A DNA stretch of 64,000 nucleotides from Kappaphycus alvarezii (lineage: Eukaryota > Rhodophyta > Florideophyceae > Gigartinales > Solieriaceae): contig NADL03000065.1 of NCBI GenBank assembly GCA_002205965.3, positions 310,001 through 374,000 of the forward strand, given 5' to 3'. Shown one piece after another: positions 1-11,394 of the stretch. Made by a program: the position numbers and the translations under genes. The number at the start of each line of letters is the position of its first letter. Position 1 is the stretch's first letter. Under the pieces are notes generated by a model. The model saw nothing but the letters and a program-made list of their open reading frames with translations, had not been told where the DNA came from and searched no databases.

Positions 1-2
1 TT

Positions 3-1367
3 AAATGCCGCGCCGTCATCAAGGAGCATTTCCTCTCCGTATCCCGCCACCCCGAGTTTCTAAACCTTTGTCCCCACGTCCTTGCCCGCGTCCTTCGTTT
101 CCACGATCTCCAAGTACCTCGCGAAGACGACGTCTTCCACGCCCTAGAGCGATGGCTCGCCTACGACGTCCAACCCCGAGCCCAGCACGCACTTCATCTC
201 CTTCGCCTAGTTCGCCTGCCCACCATTTCAGATCGCTCCCTGCTTCGCGTTTGTCGCAGCCCGTATTTCGGCGGCCATAACGAGTTTTATCAGCTCTTGC
301 TAGAAGCGTTGATTCGACGTACTGAAGTTCGCATTGTTCATTTACCGCGCTTGAACTCGTTGCGGGAAAAGCTCCGTGCAGCTGCTACTACGGAACAGTT
401 GGATGTTTTGCGCGATCTGGCCTTTAAGCCCATGGGTGTTACGGATACCGACTTGTTGCAGCGTCCTAAGCTCACGCAGTGGCCCCCACCGGGCGCGGAT
501 AAACCATCGCCTGGGGATTCTCGCCAGGGCAGGAGCAGCCGGAGAGCGGCGCGGATAATGTCGATTATAACCGGCGTGAGGATCGCACTGTGTTGTTTGA
601 AGGCATGTTCCCGTTGCGATGGTACAAGTCGTCAGGTTTCGTCCGCGGAGCTCGTTTTCGTTATTATTTACTGTGGTGATTCCGCGATGGTCCACGTGTC
701 GAGGCGGTTTATTTCAGAGTCGAGAAGCTTTTTGAATCACAATGGTCTATGTGGGTAGACCCTTCCTCATCAGATCCTACAAGAGCGGGGAAGGAACAGC
801 ACAAGGGCGCGAAGGAGGGTGGTGAGGGGGAGGGTAAGTATGTGGGAAGCACAACTGATGGAAAGGACGGTAGGGAGGCGAGGTCCTCGATGAGACCGAT
901 GCAAGAAGAGAGCGATTATATTTCCATGTACTTGTGCTGTGAAAGCGAGCTCGGCGGGTCCCAAAAGGTGGATGCAAGGGTAGATTTTGCATTGTTTGTG
1001 GTATCGGCCACGGAGGAGTACGGAATGGAGCGCAAAGTTTGCGTGGGACGCACTTTTAAGAGCCATGGGCAGGCCATGGGTTTTCGACGCCATATTCGCC
1101 GAGCAGGTTGCATTCGAAGGAGCGGGGTTGTATAGTCGAGATAAGGACGAGTTGGTTGTGGGCGCGCATTTGTTTGCGCCGGATGTGGAGCGGCCAGAGC
1201 TGGGAACAAGCTCGTTTTCGTTGAGCCGCACGTCGATGAACGCGGATGATTTTCGAAGTGAGAGTCCGCTCTCTCCCGCGTCAGAAGGATTAGAAGGAAG
1301 CCGAATGACTACTATGGAGACGGAGCCATCGCCAGTTCTCACTTCAGCGTCACGAATTACGGCGTGA
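3..1367 (+). CDS. BACK-MATH domain protein, 5' end outside window
   Basis: The frame is open from the first bases and encodes a BACK domain (about 90 residues; seen as FLSVSRHPEFL, then FHDLQVPREDDVFHALERWL and VRLPTISDRSLL), the helical module that follows BTB in cullin-3 adaptors. From about 880 comes a MATH/TRAF-like beta domain (DYISMYLCCESELGG, then a GF-x-AIF segment near 1080-1100, then DELVVGAHLF). BTB-family proteins with these modules usually bring substrates to a cullin-3 ubiquitin ligase; the BTB domain would lie before position 1. Coding continues through at least three frame changes (about 500, 675 and 1080), and a possible donor, GTAAGT, lies at 834. The acidic Ser/Pro-rich tail ends at a TGA at 1365. 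The domain calls are fairly firm. Exon structure and exact substrate class are not. Confidence 0.6.
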
Positions 1368-1791
1368 GATGTTTTTATTGTTTTTCGTCCCATCTGGGGT
1401 CCAAGAGCCTTCATTGACATACTTGGGACAAGTGCAAAAGCTACTCACACAGAACGGTAGGACCACATGCTTTCGATCGGTGACCTGTCGGTAGAGTCGA
1501 AAAGCACAACAAACAAGCGAGATTCTTGAATCTTTGTCGGGCGTTGATCCTGGTAAGCAAACTCTTTCACTTTTCAAGTAGTTGACGCGTTCGTAATGGC
1601 AACGGCATAATTGCGACTAATTCCATACGGAAATCACATTAAAGCCCTGAAATCGCCATCGCTAACCAGAAAAAACTCCAAGCACCTGCAAAATTGACCA
1701 AGTGCTCGCCTCCAAACCGTACCTTTCAACAGTCACATCCACTCGCGCTGTCTCAATACACATCGCAACCTGTGCTCAAAAGTAAACGATA

Positions 1792-1991
1792 CTAACGAGA
1801 CTCAGCAGCAGGGGCATGTGCTGGGACATGGGACTGCTTGGTGGCAAAAGCGCGGTTGTAAAACGCCTCTGCAAAGATATAGGTGCCAAAGATTACAATG
1901 GCAGTGCCTAATCCGGGGCCGCCTTCTTCAGGTTCTCGCTTTGGCGAAGCCAAGGGTGTTTCCGCCACGCGTTGTGTGCTTGGGAGAACAT
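1792..1991 (-). CDS. NDUFB3: NADH dehydrogenase B12 subunit (NDUFB3-like), complex I accessory protein
   Basis: A short gene of about 66 residues. It begins MFSQAHNAWRKHPWLRQ, followed by the LKKAAPG region and one hydrophobic segment (GTAIVIFGTYIFAEAFYNR), ending in a short polar tail. This order (AWRKHP box, basic stretch, APGLG, one membrane helix ending FYNR) is that of the B12 subunit of mitochondrial complex I, whose plant form is about 70 residues. The frame slips by one base in the run of Cs between KKAA and GLG; five Cs would keep it open, so a missing C in the consensus is the simplest reading. The start is the ATG directly before SQAHNAW. It is divergent from RPL30, with about 440 bases between the two starts. 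Confidence 0.75.
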
Positions 1992-2432
1992 AGGGATTGA
2001 GGGCGTGGGTGTCGGTGCGACGATGACAAGATAAGGTTCAATGTCAAAACGGAGACTTGACGGAGGTTGACCGAGTTTTTGAACGGGATGTATTTGCCAC
2101 GCAAGACAAAAGGCAACGGAAAGCCACATGCCAGACGCAGAGATCTTGATCGAGAGGGGTCAAGAGTTCACCATTACAAACGATGATTACTAATTGGTAT
2201 ATGAACGTAGCATCGTAATTACTTAATGAAAATTCGGTGCAAATGCCACGTGTAATTGGGCTTATAGATTCAAGTCGCCGTCGTGATCCATTTCGTAGAC
2301 ATGTCACACTGCCCCTGCACGTGCACACGACTTACGTTCGGCCCCAGTCCATCGTCTCCCCAACGATCCCATTTACGCAACAGCCTCCTGTCTCTCCCAC
2401 ATCCACCCCTTTCTCAAATAGACACATCCAAA

Positions 2433-2964
2433 ATGGTCAAGAGCAAAAGAAGACCACCGAGAACGTCAACGCGCGGTTGGCACTCGTCGTCAAGTCCGGC
2501 AAGTACACCTTGGGCTTCAAGTCCACCATCAAAACGTTGCGCACCGGAAAGGCAAAGCTCATCTTGATCGCCTCCAACACCACCCCGTTGCGGAAGTCTG
2601 AGCTGGAATACTACGCAATGCTCGCCAAGTGTCAGGTTCATCATTTCCAAGGCAACAACATTGATCTCGGTAAGTTAACATTACGCAACTGGTCATGTAT
2701 TCAATGCGCACGCGGGGGTAAATTCGCGGTGTCTAATTCTGCAGGTGGAGGGCGCTGGTACATTATGAGACGTTGAGTTTTGGCGACCTTGCGAGCTTGT
2801 GGGCAGCAGCTAACCCCTTCATGTCTATGTAACGTAATGTTAACATCCTTTGCTGTTCGAAAACAGGCACTGCATGTGGGCGATACTTCAGGACGAGCGC
2901 CATAGCTATCACGGACCCTGGGGATAGCGAAATCGACAAGGTTTTCCTTAACCAAGATAGTTGA
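2433..2964 (+). CDS. RPL30: 60S ribosomal protein L30 (eL30), two exons
   Basis: A cytosolic large-subunit ribosomal protein of about 111 residues, the usual length. It begins MVKSK, then [36 protein letters not shown] and [18 protein letters not shown]; after the intron comes [21 protein letters not shown] 197-base GT-AG intron (2670-2866; donor GTAAGT, acceptor ACAG) splits the glycine codon of the conserved DLGTACG segment. Between MVKSK and TTEN the reading frame carries two extra bases (around 2445), which look like a consensus error because both sides match the family. The ATG at 2433 is preferred over upstream in-frame ATGs because it gives the family's normal amino terminus. The protein binds RNA in the 60S subunit. 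Confidence 0.9.
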
Positions 2965-3312
2965 GGTCACTCTTCGAGCACCAAATCCACCTCTCACTTT
3001 TTCCCTCCCCGTTGCAACTATCCGTCCAACAACAGCATGGTCGCAGAAGTGGTGCCCACCATCAGCACCAAGTCCAAGAAATCGGCACTTTTGACCTGAA
3101 TGACTCTGATGTGTCCAGTGCTTTGATTCATGGCCCTGGTAGCCTGCGCCAGAGCCGTTAGATGGCCACTGTTTGTAAATCGAACTCGTTGCTGCGGCAA
3201 ATATTTAGCAAGCGATTAACTATAGCCAGCAAGCAGCCATCGGCATACCGTTGGCGCAAGGTTATGCTTTAGAACTAGGTTAACTGGGACGATCGCAGAA
3301 CATCAAACAGCG

Positions 3313-3617
3313 ATGTCGCCTCTGCGCTCCGATACGAGTTGTGCGCAGATCTTCAAGAAGCTCGACGGCTGCAAAGCCGGACAACCCAAATTTACTGTCA
3401 GATTTCGCGCAAAACACGTCTTGCCCTATATCACCCAAGCCCAGAGTAGGCTTTTCCCTCATTTGCCGTGTTTGTGACCCTGACGGAGACTTCAGGTGGA
3501 CGGCAGCCTGGAGACAAATTCAACGGACTTGCAGTTGAGGGCTTTACCATATGTTGTACGGAGTGGCGCGAGCAGGGCTACAGCTACACAGCCTGCAGTT
3601 TTGCCAGCTGTGGTTAG
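3313..3617 (+). CDS. Small unidentified gene or gene fragment
   Basis: I do not recognise this. Two stretches have protein-like composition: one starting MSPLRSDTSCAQIFKKL (3313-3475) and one containing GDKFNGLAVEGFTICC and ending at a TAG at 3615. They are in different frames, so one slip near 3450 would be needed. The second stretch is Cys- and Tyr-rich. An earlier ATG at 3036 opens a 20-residue lysine-rich peptide that could be a first exon. It lies between the ends of RPL30 (plus) and NOC2 (minus), so it could also be an untranslated tail. Confidence that it is a gene is low. Confidence 0.25.
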
Positions 3618-3650
3618 TTTCATGGCCCTGTTAGTGGTTGGTCAATTTTA

Positions 3651-6600
3651 TCACTCGTCTTCACTGCTAATATCAGAGTCTATCACGAGATCTTCAACCA
3701 TGTCATCTTCATCGTCGTCGTCAGCCGTCTTTGCAACTGATAGGGCTGGTCTTGCTGCCGCCTCTCTGGTTTCTCTTTTCTCCCAAGTTTAATTTTGCTG
3801 CGCTCCCCGGTGCCTCCCTCAGGATCGCCCTCCTCCGAATCGCCGTCCGAGTCACTTTCGGCACTGTCACTGGCGTCAGTTGACGTTCCTTTAGAGACGA
3901 ACTGTGCGTCGTGTCCCGCAAAATGTACTTTTGCAGCGTCTTTCCTCGTATCGCCTTTTCCTTGCTCTTTTTTCTCATCGCTCGCTTGTACGTCCCGTAG
4001 CTCCCCTTCCTTTCTGACCCGTTTGCTTTCAACCTCAAAAAACCGCTGAATCGGAGTCTTCATATCTCGATCTAGCCCAGGAACCACCCCCAACATCCCC
4101 TCCGGGTTGACGGCACCATGGGGTGCGAAATCGGCCTTTGCCCTTGCCTTTTCGATCAATTCAGAGGTTTTGTGAAGCTTCTCAACAAGGACTGAAACTT
4201 TCGATTTCCATTCCGGAACTTGAACTTCCTTGGAGAACTTTCGCAAAGTGCTTTGCGCAACATATGCCAATTCAGGAAATGAGACGTGCTTTGATACCGT
4301 GGCAAAGAATTTTGCCAATTCAAAGACCACGCCATTCACAATACCAGACAAAAATGGCTTTGTCTTAATCACATCAGCTGAGACTTGCAACATAGTCCTC
4401 CATTCCAGTGCCTTCGTTTTTCCTCTCTCTGGCTTCTTTCGAAGCTCAGTGCATCTCAAAAGCAGCAATAAGTGCGGAGTGAGGGGAATAAACGTGCCTG
4501 TGCTTGCGACCAAGTCTGAGAGAAAAGAGGCAATATGTAGACGCATAGGAAACGTTCGTGGGGTGGCCTGTACTCGCATAACGCCCAGGGCTACTTGCAC
4601 ATACGGATAGATAAGAGGGCGCAGTTCATCTTCACTTCCATACCTGCTCAAGACCTTCGACCACAGCCTCAGTTGGTTGACATACGACCAGTTGTGGATG
4701 CGTTCTGTTTCTGTGGCCTCCTTGGATACTAGAACGGCACGCAAGGAGACCGCTAGTTCTCGAAGATTCGCAAACGCTGTAGTGTAAGAGGCACCCATGT
4801 CTATACCAAACAGTTCCACAATGCATGTGATCGCAAAACGAATACGAGGAAGAGTTTTCAAGTTGCACGCCGTCGCGATATCTCCAGCAAACACTGTGCA
4901 ACAGCTTCGCAAAACAGCCTCACAGTTTCCGTGTCCATGCGCGATCTTGTTCAGCAATATATAGGCTCGTAGTCTTGTCGCCTCGTCATATGCTGAGAAT
5001 CGGAGGACCACACTCGTACAGCAGTTCTGATAATTTTTTTCCGCAACAGCTCATTATCTCTTGTGTATGGAACCAGCCTTTCAAGGCGCTTCAAGAGGAA
5101 TCGAAGAGTGTCCGGATCATTCATTGTGTTTGAAAGCGTTAGCATGTGGAAGACGTACGGTCTGAACACTGGCTGCAAGTTCGGCCATCTGACGTTACTG
5201 GTGGGATCCCACTTCAAGAGTTCGGCCTCTTCGGTGGGCCTTTCTTGGACTGTGGTCTCCCTAGCATCAGATCCAAAGCGTCCTGGATTCCAACGATTGC
5301 AAGATTCATACCATTCTGATAGGCTTTGGATGAAACAAACTTAACATTCCCAGAGGTGAAGCTCCCATCGTCTGCAAACTCGTCCTCAATTTCCTCAGGG
5401 TCCTCAGATTGTTTGTTAGCGCTGTATCTGCCTTGTGATTTCTTTTTGCTCATCTTTGCCTTCTTGTCCTGGACATCAGCTTGACTCGGAAGTATCTCAC
5501 GACCTGCGCGTAGCAGTCTCAGAAGCTCCTTCGTCGCCTTCAAACAAGTGCGTTTACGCGACAGCGCTTCCTTCAAAGAGCGGAGGGATTCAGTGTCTAC
5601 AATGACAGCTTTTTTCTTTTTCTGTGCTGAAGGGGATTCTTCGTCGGAAGACAACTCATCTCCACTGCTGACATCCATGGCATTATCGAGAACCAAGCCA
5701 GCTTCCGCGGCTGCTAGCATCTCCTCGTAACGCTCGTCGTCGTCGTCGCTGTACTCGCAGGGTGGGAGCTGTTGCCGTCGTCACTATTCGGCTTGGTTGC
5801 TTGTGCCTTACTGGGATCACTGACCGCGAGTGGGAGATCGCAACCGTCATCATTTGTTGTTTCTTCCAGGTCCTTTTCGCCCCCTGAGGCTTGGCCAGTC
5901 ATCTCTGGAGCTGCTTCAGTGGCTGCTGCATCTTCTTTGATAGGCTCCTCTTCCTCCTCGTCATCACTATCACTGTCACTGGTGCGACTAGCCTTCTCCG
6001 GCATGACATCCTCTTCAGCTGTTTTCGCCTTGACTGGTTCCGGTCTCAGTGGTGTAGCCTCCTGTTCAACTACTTCTGAATCGTTGCTTTCACTCCCCGA
6101 GTTGATCTCGACTTCCGTCTTTGCGTTCTGAAGCTCATCCAGTTTCTTTGTTGAATTCATCGCAACTGAAGTACCGGCGGTGTTTGTCTTTCCCATTTGC
6201 TTTCTATCAATCGGTTCTATGACTTTCTCCTCGATGTCGCCGTTCCTGTACTCCTCCGATCCACTATTGTCATCCTCCTTCTCTGCTGTTTCATCCCGGT
6301 CGTCACTCTCCCCTTCTTTCGTTCTATTCATGTCATTGCTCTCCCCCTCTTCGTTCCATACTTTTTATTCTCCCGCGACTCTTCATGTGCAACATAATCA
6401 TTGTCGTCTTCTGTTTCATCCCCACCGTCATCCTTCCCATTTTTGTCTTCTTCTGCGCTGAGACCAAGAAGCTCATCCTCTAAATCAAAATCCAGCAAAG
6501 AAGCATCATGTTGCTCGAGAAACTTGTAAAACTCTGGGTCATCTTGCTTCAAGGCCTCGATGTCACGTTTATGAGCGCTAGCAGTGACAGACATCCTTTT

Positions 6601-7235
6601 CGCCTTCTTGGCAGAGGAATCGCGTAAACGAGCGCGCTTTGCACTAAGATCCAACTTGCGACTCTGTGGCAACGGGGGTTTTGCAGGAGTGACAAAACTT
6701 TCAGAGGCACGTGGGGGCTTGCGCTCCATCTTCTGCCCTTCTTTGTCGGGATTTCGCATAGGCCCCCTTTTCCGCTTGCCACCTACCTCGGCGTGCTGGT
6801 CTTGGCGTTTCGTATCCCTGTTAGAATTTCCGTTTGACTCGCCAGTTTGCCGTGGTGTGATCTCTTCGACATCGTCCAAAGTAGAATCGCTGCCACTTTC
6901 ATCATTCTGAAATGATTTCTTTGCTCTCTTTAAGGCGTGTCTCAGCTGAGTGGCTTGGGGTGAATCCTCTGCCTTGATGAGTTGGGGCACATCTCGTAAC
7001 AATTCATCGATGTCCTGGTTCGGTGTGGGGTATCTCGTTTTCGTTTCTTGGCGGAGGGCTTCTTGGTCGCAAAGTCTGAGACACGACGTTTGATGCGAGG
7101 TGTTTTGGGACCGGGCGTTTCGGAGGTTGGAGCAGGGTTCCGGGAGGGTTTTCGCGGGTTGCGGGAAGAGGGTGTGGTTCGGGTGGGAGTTTTGAGGGGA
7201 CGTGTGCGAGGCGTAGGAGGTTTTCTTGAACCCAT
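3651..7235 (-). CDS. NOC2: Nucleolar complex protein 2 (Noc2 family), 60S ribosome export/assembly
   Basis: Noc2 pairs with Noc1 or Noc3 and carries pre-60S particles from nucleolus to nucleoplasm. The order is: a basic N-terminus from MGSRKPPTPRTRPLKTP (7235); the family signature ALKQDDPEFYKFLEQHDASL near 6520; a long acidic Ser/Glu insert (about 5720-6330); the helical-repeat body with NVRWPNLQPVFRPYVFHM, WSYVNQLRLWSKVLSRY, YPYVQVALGVMRV and FPMRLHIASFL; and an acidic tail ending SSEDE before a stop at 3651. At about 1,190 codons it is longer than yeast or human Noc2 (about 700-750), mostly through the insert. Four or more single-base slips (near 7030, 6330, 5720, 5215, 5010) interrupt the frame without loss of conservation. 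No intron is obvious. Confidence 0.85.
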
Positions 7236-8000
7236 GATGACGATGTAACGCTGTTCCGTGCTGTGCGAAAGAGTCAGTCCCGGTGAAGATCGTTGTGATA
7301 ACTGCGGACGCTGCTAGAAACAGATCCGAGCAGCTTGATCGCATCGGCGGCGGCGTAAATATTGGCTGCAGTAAATAGTACGCTTTGGCCCGCTTTTTCC
7401 AAATCCGCATTTACGGGCCATATACAGTAATACAGTAAAGTACTGTACAGTATACTGTAGAGAAAAGCCATGCAGCATTGCATTATTTCTCGGTAATTTG
7501 TAAGGGGTAAAATGCCTTACTGTGGTTTTAAGGATCAAATCGTACTTTTAGGGCGTGTCTCTCTGGAAATTATTTAGCGCAATGATACGACAGGAGTTTA
7601 GGACCGCGCTTCCATTTGTACAGTATGCACAAAAGTGCAATACTTTGACAATGAAATACAGCAATTACGATATAGTGCAACTAGAGATAGGATATAAAAG
7701 TTTCATTTAGACGAGTCCACACCTAAGGCACTCTTATCTCGACGACCGTCTCACATCTACTTCCCGCTTCAGAAAGTCTTGAGCTCCAATATCCCTTTTC
7801 CCTCGGGCCCAACCTTTCGACGCACCACTCCAATACCTTCACGCCGACGGCACCACCCGAAAGCTTCGACGATCCGTTAATACCGCAACTACCCGCCTCG
7901 AAACCAAACCTAACTTTCCCCGTCATTGAAACCACCCAGTGACCCTCGCCGCGTCCCACCGCTTAAAGCCCGACCCTCTTGTATATTCCCTCTCTTACTC
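7236..8000. promoter_or_regulatory. Divergent promoter gap between NOC2 and SDS22, with palindromic motifs
   Basis: This 765-base gap lies between the starts of two divergent genes and holds no convincing gene. From 7429 to 7462 it carries overlapping copies of the window-wide palindrome (TACTGTACAGTATACTGTAG and half-copies), on the NOC2 side. The stretch from 7480 to 7720 is AT-rich. The last 250 bases before SDS22 are C-rich and pyrimidine-biased on the plus strand, as is common for untranslated leaders in this window. The promoter role is inferred from position only. Confidence 0.4.
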
Positions 8001-9107
8001 ATGGGTCCCGGCCCAACAGAATCTGGAGTTACAGCACCTCCCTCAGCAATGGTGGACAAGGCGCCGCAAGCTGCCCATGACATGCATGACGACGTGGCCG
8101 AGGAGTGGATTGATCGCACCAACGAGCCTCTTCGTCAGATCGGCAACGGCTATGAACTAAGCTCCACCCTTCGCAGTCTTTTTCTCACAAATAACCGCAT
8201 CACGGAAATCAACAATTTGGACGAATGTGTCTCATTGCGCGAGTTGGTGCTTCGTCAGAACGCTATTTCGAAAATCACTGGTCTAGGTCACTGTCCTCAA
8301 CTCGAGGAACTTGATCTGTACATGAATCAGATTGATCAAGTGCCTTCGGACTGTTTTGCTGCGAATCCCAACTTGAAAAGGGTAGATTTAAGTTTTAATC
8401 AATTGCGTTCGCTTGCTGGATTTCCCTCAGCTAATTTGCCCAATATCGAGGAGTTGTTCCTCATCGGCAATAAGATTAAGGAGATTTCTGGCCTCACTGG
8501 CATGCCCAAGCTACTCATGCTCGAGTTGGGAGACAACCGCCTCAGGAAGATTGAAAAGTTAGAGGCGCTTACAAGTCTGCATGGCTTGTGGCTGGGTAGA
8601 AACAAAATCACCCGTAGTATCGTACGAGGGCTTCTGGCGCTCACTCAGTTGCGCAGGCTCAGTATTCAAAAGTAACCGTATTCAGATTATCGAGGGATTG
8701 GATCACCTGATTCATCTCGAGGAGTTGTACTTGAGTCACAACGGCATTTCCTCTATGAATGGGATTGAAAAGCTTTCAAAATTGCGCGTTTTAGATCTCG
8801 GCGTCAACTTCATCGAACACATTGATCATGTCGATAAGTTGCCCTTACTCAAGGAGTTTTGGATCAACGGCAAACAAACTCAACTCATTTGAAGAGCTTT
8901 ACCTTCTCCGCAAGTGCTCGGAGCTGGAGACGGTCTACCTAGAGAGCAACCCACTCGCCTCCCACCCCGTACGAGGCAAAGAGCCTAGAGATTCTACCTG
9001 ATTCTCTACAACAGCTGGATGCACTCCTCGTCGAGGATGTTCGAAGCAAACTTGAAAGTCGTGCAAATAATGCTCAACCCCGGCATGATCAGGGATGGAA
9101 GAGGTGA
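8001..9107 (+). CDS. SDS22: Protein phosphatase 1 regulatory subunit SDS22 (leucine-rich repeat)
   Basis: About 365 residues made almost wholly of SDS22-type leucine-rich repeats: LRSLFLTNNRITEINN, LRELVLRQNAISKITG, LEELDLYMNQIDQ, IEELFLIGNKIKEISG, LEELYLSHNGISSMNG, LRVLDLGVNFIEHID and LETVYLESNPLAS with the C-terminal cap. SDS22 binds the PP1 catalytic subunit and controls its maturation and location in the nucleus. Two frame slips are each explained by one extra A in a short A run (near 8672 and 8876); another lies near 8990. The start at 8001 gives MGPGPTESG; ATGs at 7926 and 8049 are alternatives. A further open stretch (9095-9358), acidic and Gln/Glu-rich, could be a C-terminal extension if one more slip is allowed. 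Confidence 0.88.
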
Positions 9108-9509
9108 AGGGCCTTGAGGATGATCCGCCGAATGCCAAGGAAGAGATTGAAGATAAAGAGAGTACCAGAAGCACGCGTATGGAACAGGTAGAAAGGGTTC
9201 AGGAAGGCGTTCAGGCTCACGCTGCGGTAGGAAGCACTGGAGAAGATACCGCGGCACCGATGAACTTTGCACAGGTCCATCGCTCCGGCGCCGCTCATGG
9301 TGTCGGCTCGCTTAATAATGCCATGGACTTGGACATTAACGTTGACAAAACCCACTAACTTGTAAAGCGGATGTAGATGCTAGGACTGATTCGGAGTTGC
9401 ACATCCACCCTAGCTGGAATCGTTTCTGTCACATCCTTCGCTCCACTGCAGTTACGGAGCTTCCATCTTCCAACTACCAACACAATACCAGTTCTCAGCA
9501 TCATTACAC

Positions 9510-10636
9510 TCAGGTGGCAAGTTCCAATGCTCGCAACTCTTGTGTCACCTGTTCTCCTGCCTTGATATCTGCGTACTCGCCGGCGCCTTGTGCGTGCGCA
9601 AAACGCGCCAAGGGCTTCAGGGATGCATCCGAGCGCACATGTGCAAAAAGAGTCGAGCTAACGCGCCACAACGACCCTCCGGTTTCCCTGATCCGTTTGA
9701 CAGCTTCACTTGTCTGTTCGCTAACAACGACCTCATGCATGCCTCTGCGAATCTCGCCACCGGTCAGATGCTCTAACTGAACGCCAGATTGAATCAGCAG
9801 GAAGCCCTCGGGGACCTGTACTGGAATGCGCTTTCCATCTCTCGTCCACACAAACAAGCCTGGGTACCGCGCCCTCCCATGAATGGTCAAGAAGTTCAAA
9901 TCGTAGTGATATCCCGCAATGGTGGCCCCAACACGCTCTGCAAACACGCCCATATCTGACCCGGTCGGCGCGAGCAAATGTGGGCCGTGCTGAAGCTTTT
10001 TGCTCAAGTCATAGCGTTCCAAACACAATCCGAGAGCAGCATCTCGGCGACAGTCATGACAGCAGCGAGCAACTTTTGACCCCACGAATTCATGGTTTGC
10101 GACCATTCTCCCTGAAAGGCTTGAGGGATGACTTGAGGTGCGTTTAGCTCGGGATATTCGGTGGATTCAGGGCGTTGGCCGCAACGCCAGAGGAAACGCC
10201 ATTTGGGATCTCGCGCGCGGGAGGAAGGATCACTGACGGGCTTTTGCGAGGGGTTTAATGCAGATGCAATGGAGGAATTATCTCGCGGACGTTCTATGCC
10301 GTCAGGGGTAACGCCAACCTGGGAGGGGATGGTTAGTTGTGCGGGGAATAGATGCAAAGATGTCAATATATAGGGGGTGCGTGATACATACCTGGTAGAA
10401 GAGGTGTGGACGGGCATCTTGAAGCTTTGACTTCGGGGTTGTGCAAAATAGCGCTCCATAAGGTCGATGAAGCGGGCCTCGTCGGTGGAATGGACGCGAG
10501 GATCACGGACAAGGACCGCACCGAAATGGCGGAGAGAATCGGCAAGTAGGGTACAGGCAGAGATGTCGGCAGAGGTGGAGAGATAAGTGGAAAGATCAAT
10601 TTGGGATATGGATTCCGAGAGGGTAAGGGGAGCCAT
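9510..10636 (-). CDS. 2-oxoglutarate/Fe(II) oxygenase, isopenicillin-N-synthase-like, one intron
   Basis: The N-terminal part (MAPLTLSESISQIDLSTY, then ERYFAQPRSQ and ARPHLFYQVGVTPDG) is the DIOX_N-like region. The C-terminal part is the double-stranded beta-helix catalytic core, with the iron ligands visible in AGYHYDLNFLTIHGR (HxD) and in GGEIRRGMHEVVVS (distal His), followed by SSTLFAHVRSDASLKPL. The pattern GYHYDLNFLTIHGR to LWRVSSTLFAH matches a land-plant and algal group of uncharacterised oxygenases. A 73-base GT-AG intron (10319-10391) falls exactly between FYQ and VGVTPDG. Frame slips occur near 10430 and 10035. Substrate is unknown. It is convergent with SDS22. Confidence 0.8.
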
Positions 10637-10886
10637 TATTGTTCGATCGAGAACTGGGTGTGTTTTAGATCGTTAGGGAGCAAATGGCAGTTCCAAAGCA
10701 GCGTGCAGGGGTGGAATTGGCCTGGTGGGACAGAGATGTGGCGCTCGCGTTGTAGAGTGAGGCGACGGAGTCTAGGGTTTGTTGGCGCGGTCGGAGGTGG
10801 ACGGATCAAGATGATTTAAGGATCACTGGCAGCACGTTTCTCCTCTGCACAATCGGGCAACATGCTCTGAATGGCCATATACTGTA
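10637..10886. promoter_or_regulatory. Upstream region of the oxygenase gene, ending at the mariner insertion site
   Basis: No gene is seen. The region lies upstream of the minus-strand oxygenase and contains a partial palindrome, ATATACTGTACACTG, at its right edge, which merges with the end of the mariner repeat. Whether the palindrome belongs to the promoter or to the element is unclear. Confidence 0.25.
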
Positions 10887-11056
10887 CACTGCCGCCTATA
10901 ATTATAAAGCACCCCAAGAACACAGGTGCATCAGCTGTACACGTACCTTCGAAGGTATATTTTAAAAAAGTACTCTTAAAGGTTGGAAACCAAGGGAATT
11001 TTGCACAGTTCGTGCAACTGTAGTTGAAAAAGTGTAAATGTCAATGTGGGGCAACT
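10887..11056 (+). repeat. Left terminal inverted repeat of the mariner element
   Basis: This is the reverse complement of 18049-18234 with small gaps. Landmarks shared with the right copy, in order, are CACTGCCGCCT, AAAGCACC, CATCAGCT, AAACCAAG, CAGTTCGTGCAACTGTAG and GGG(C/T)AACT. It ends where the LINE insertion begins. Confidence 0.8.
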
Positions 11057-11394
11057 AATTTGTTATTTTGTCACTGTTTGTGTGTGCAACACGACGGGGT
11101 CAATGCAAATCCAATTTCGGATCGGATGACTAATTTCTGCGGATTGCGCCGCACGACATATTGCAGACGCCGCACATGTGGACCTAATGACGTAGCTACG
11201 CTTCTGATACAAGCGAGTCATCACTCCTCCAGTAGGGCATCCGCTGCGAGACGCGACAGCTGCCGCGTACCTCTCTATGCCCTTGGATGATGTCTCAGGT
11301 GATCCAAGCAAGTCAACAGCTAGTGGCACAAAATTCCATCCTAGCCTCGATCGTCCCGGCAGGACCTCCCCAGGAGTGGCAGCCACTTCCGTGG

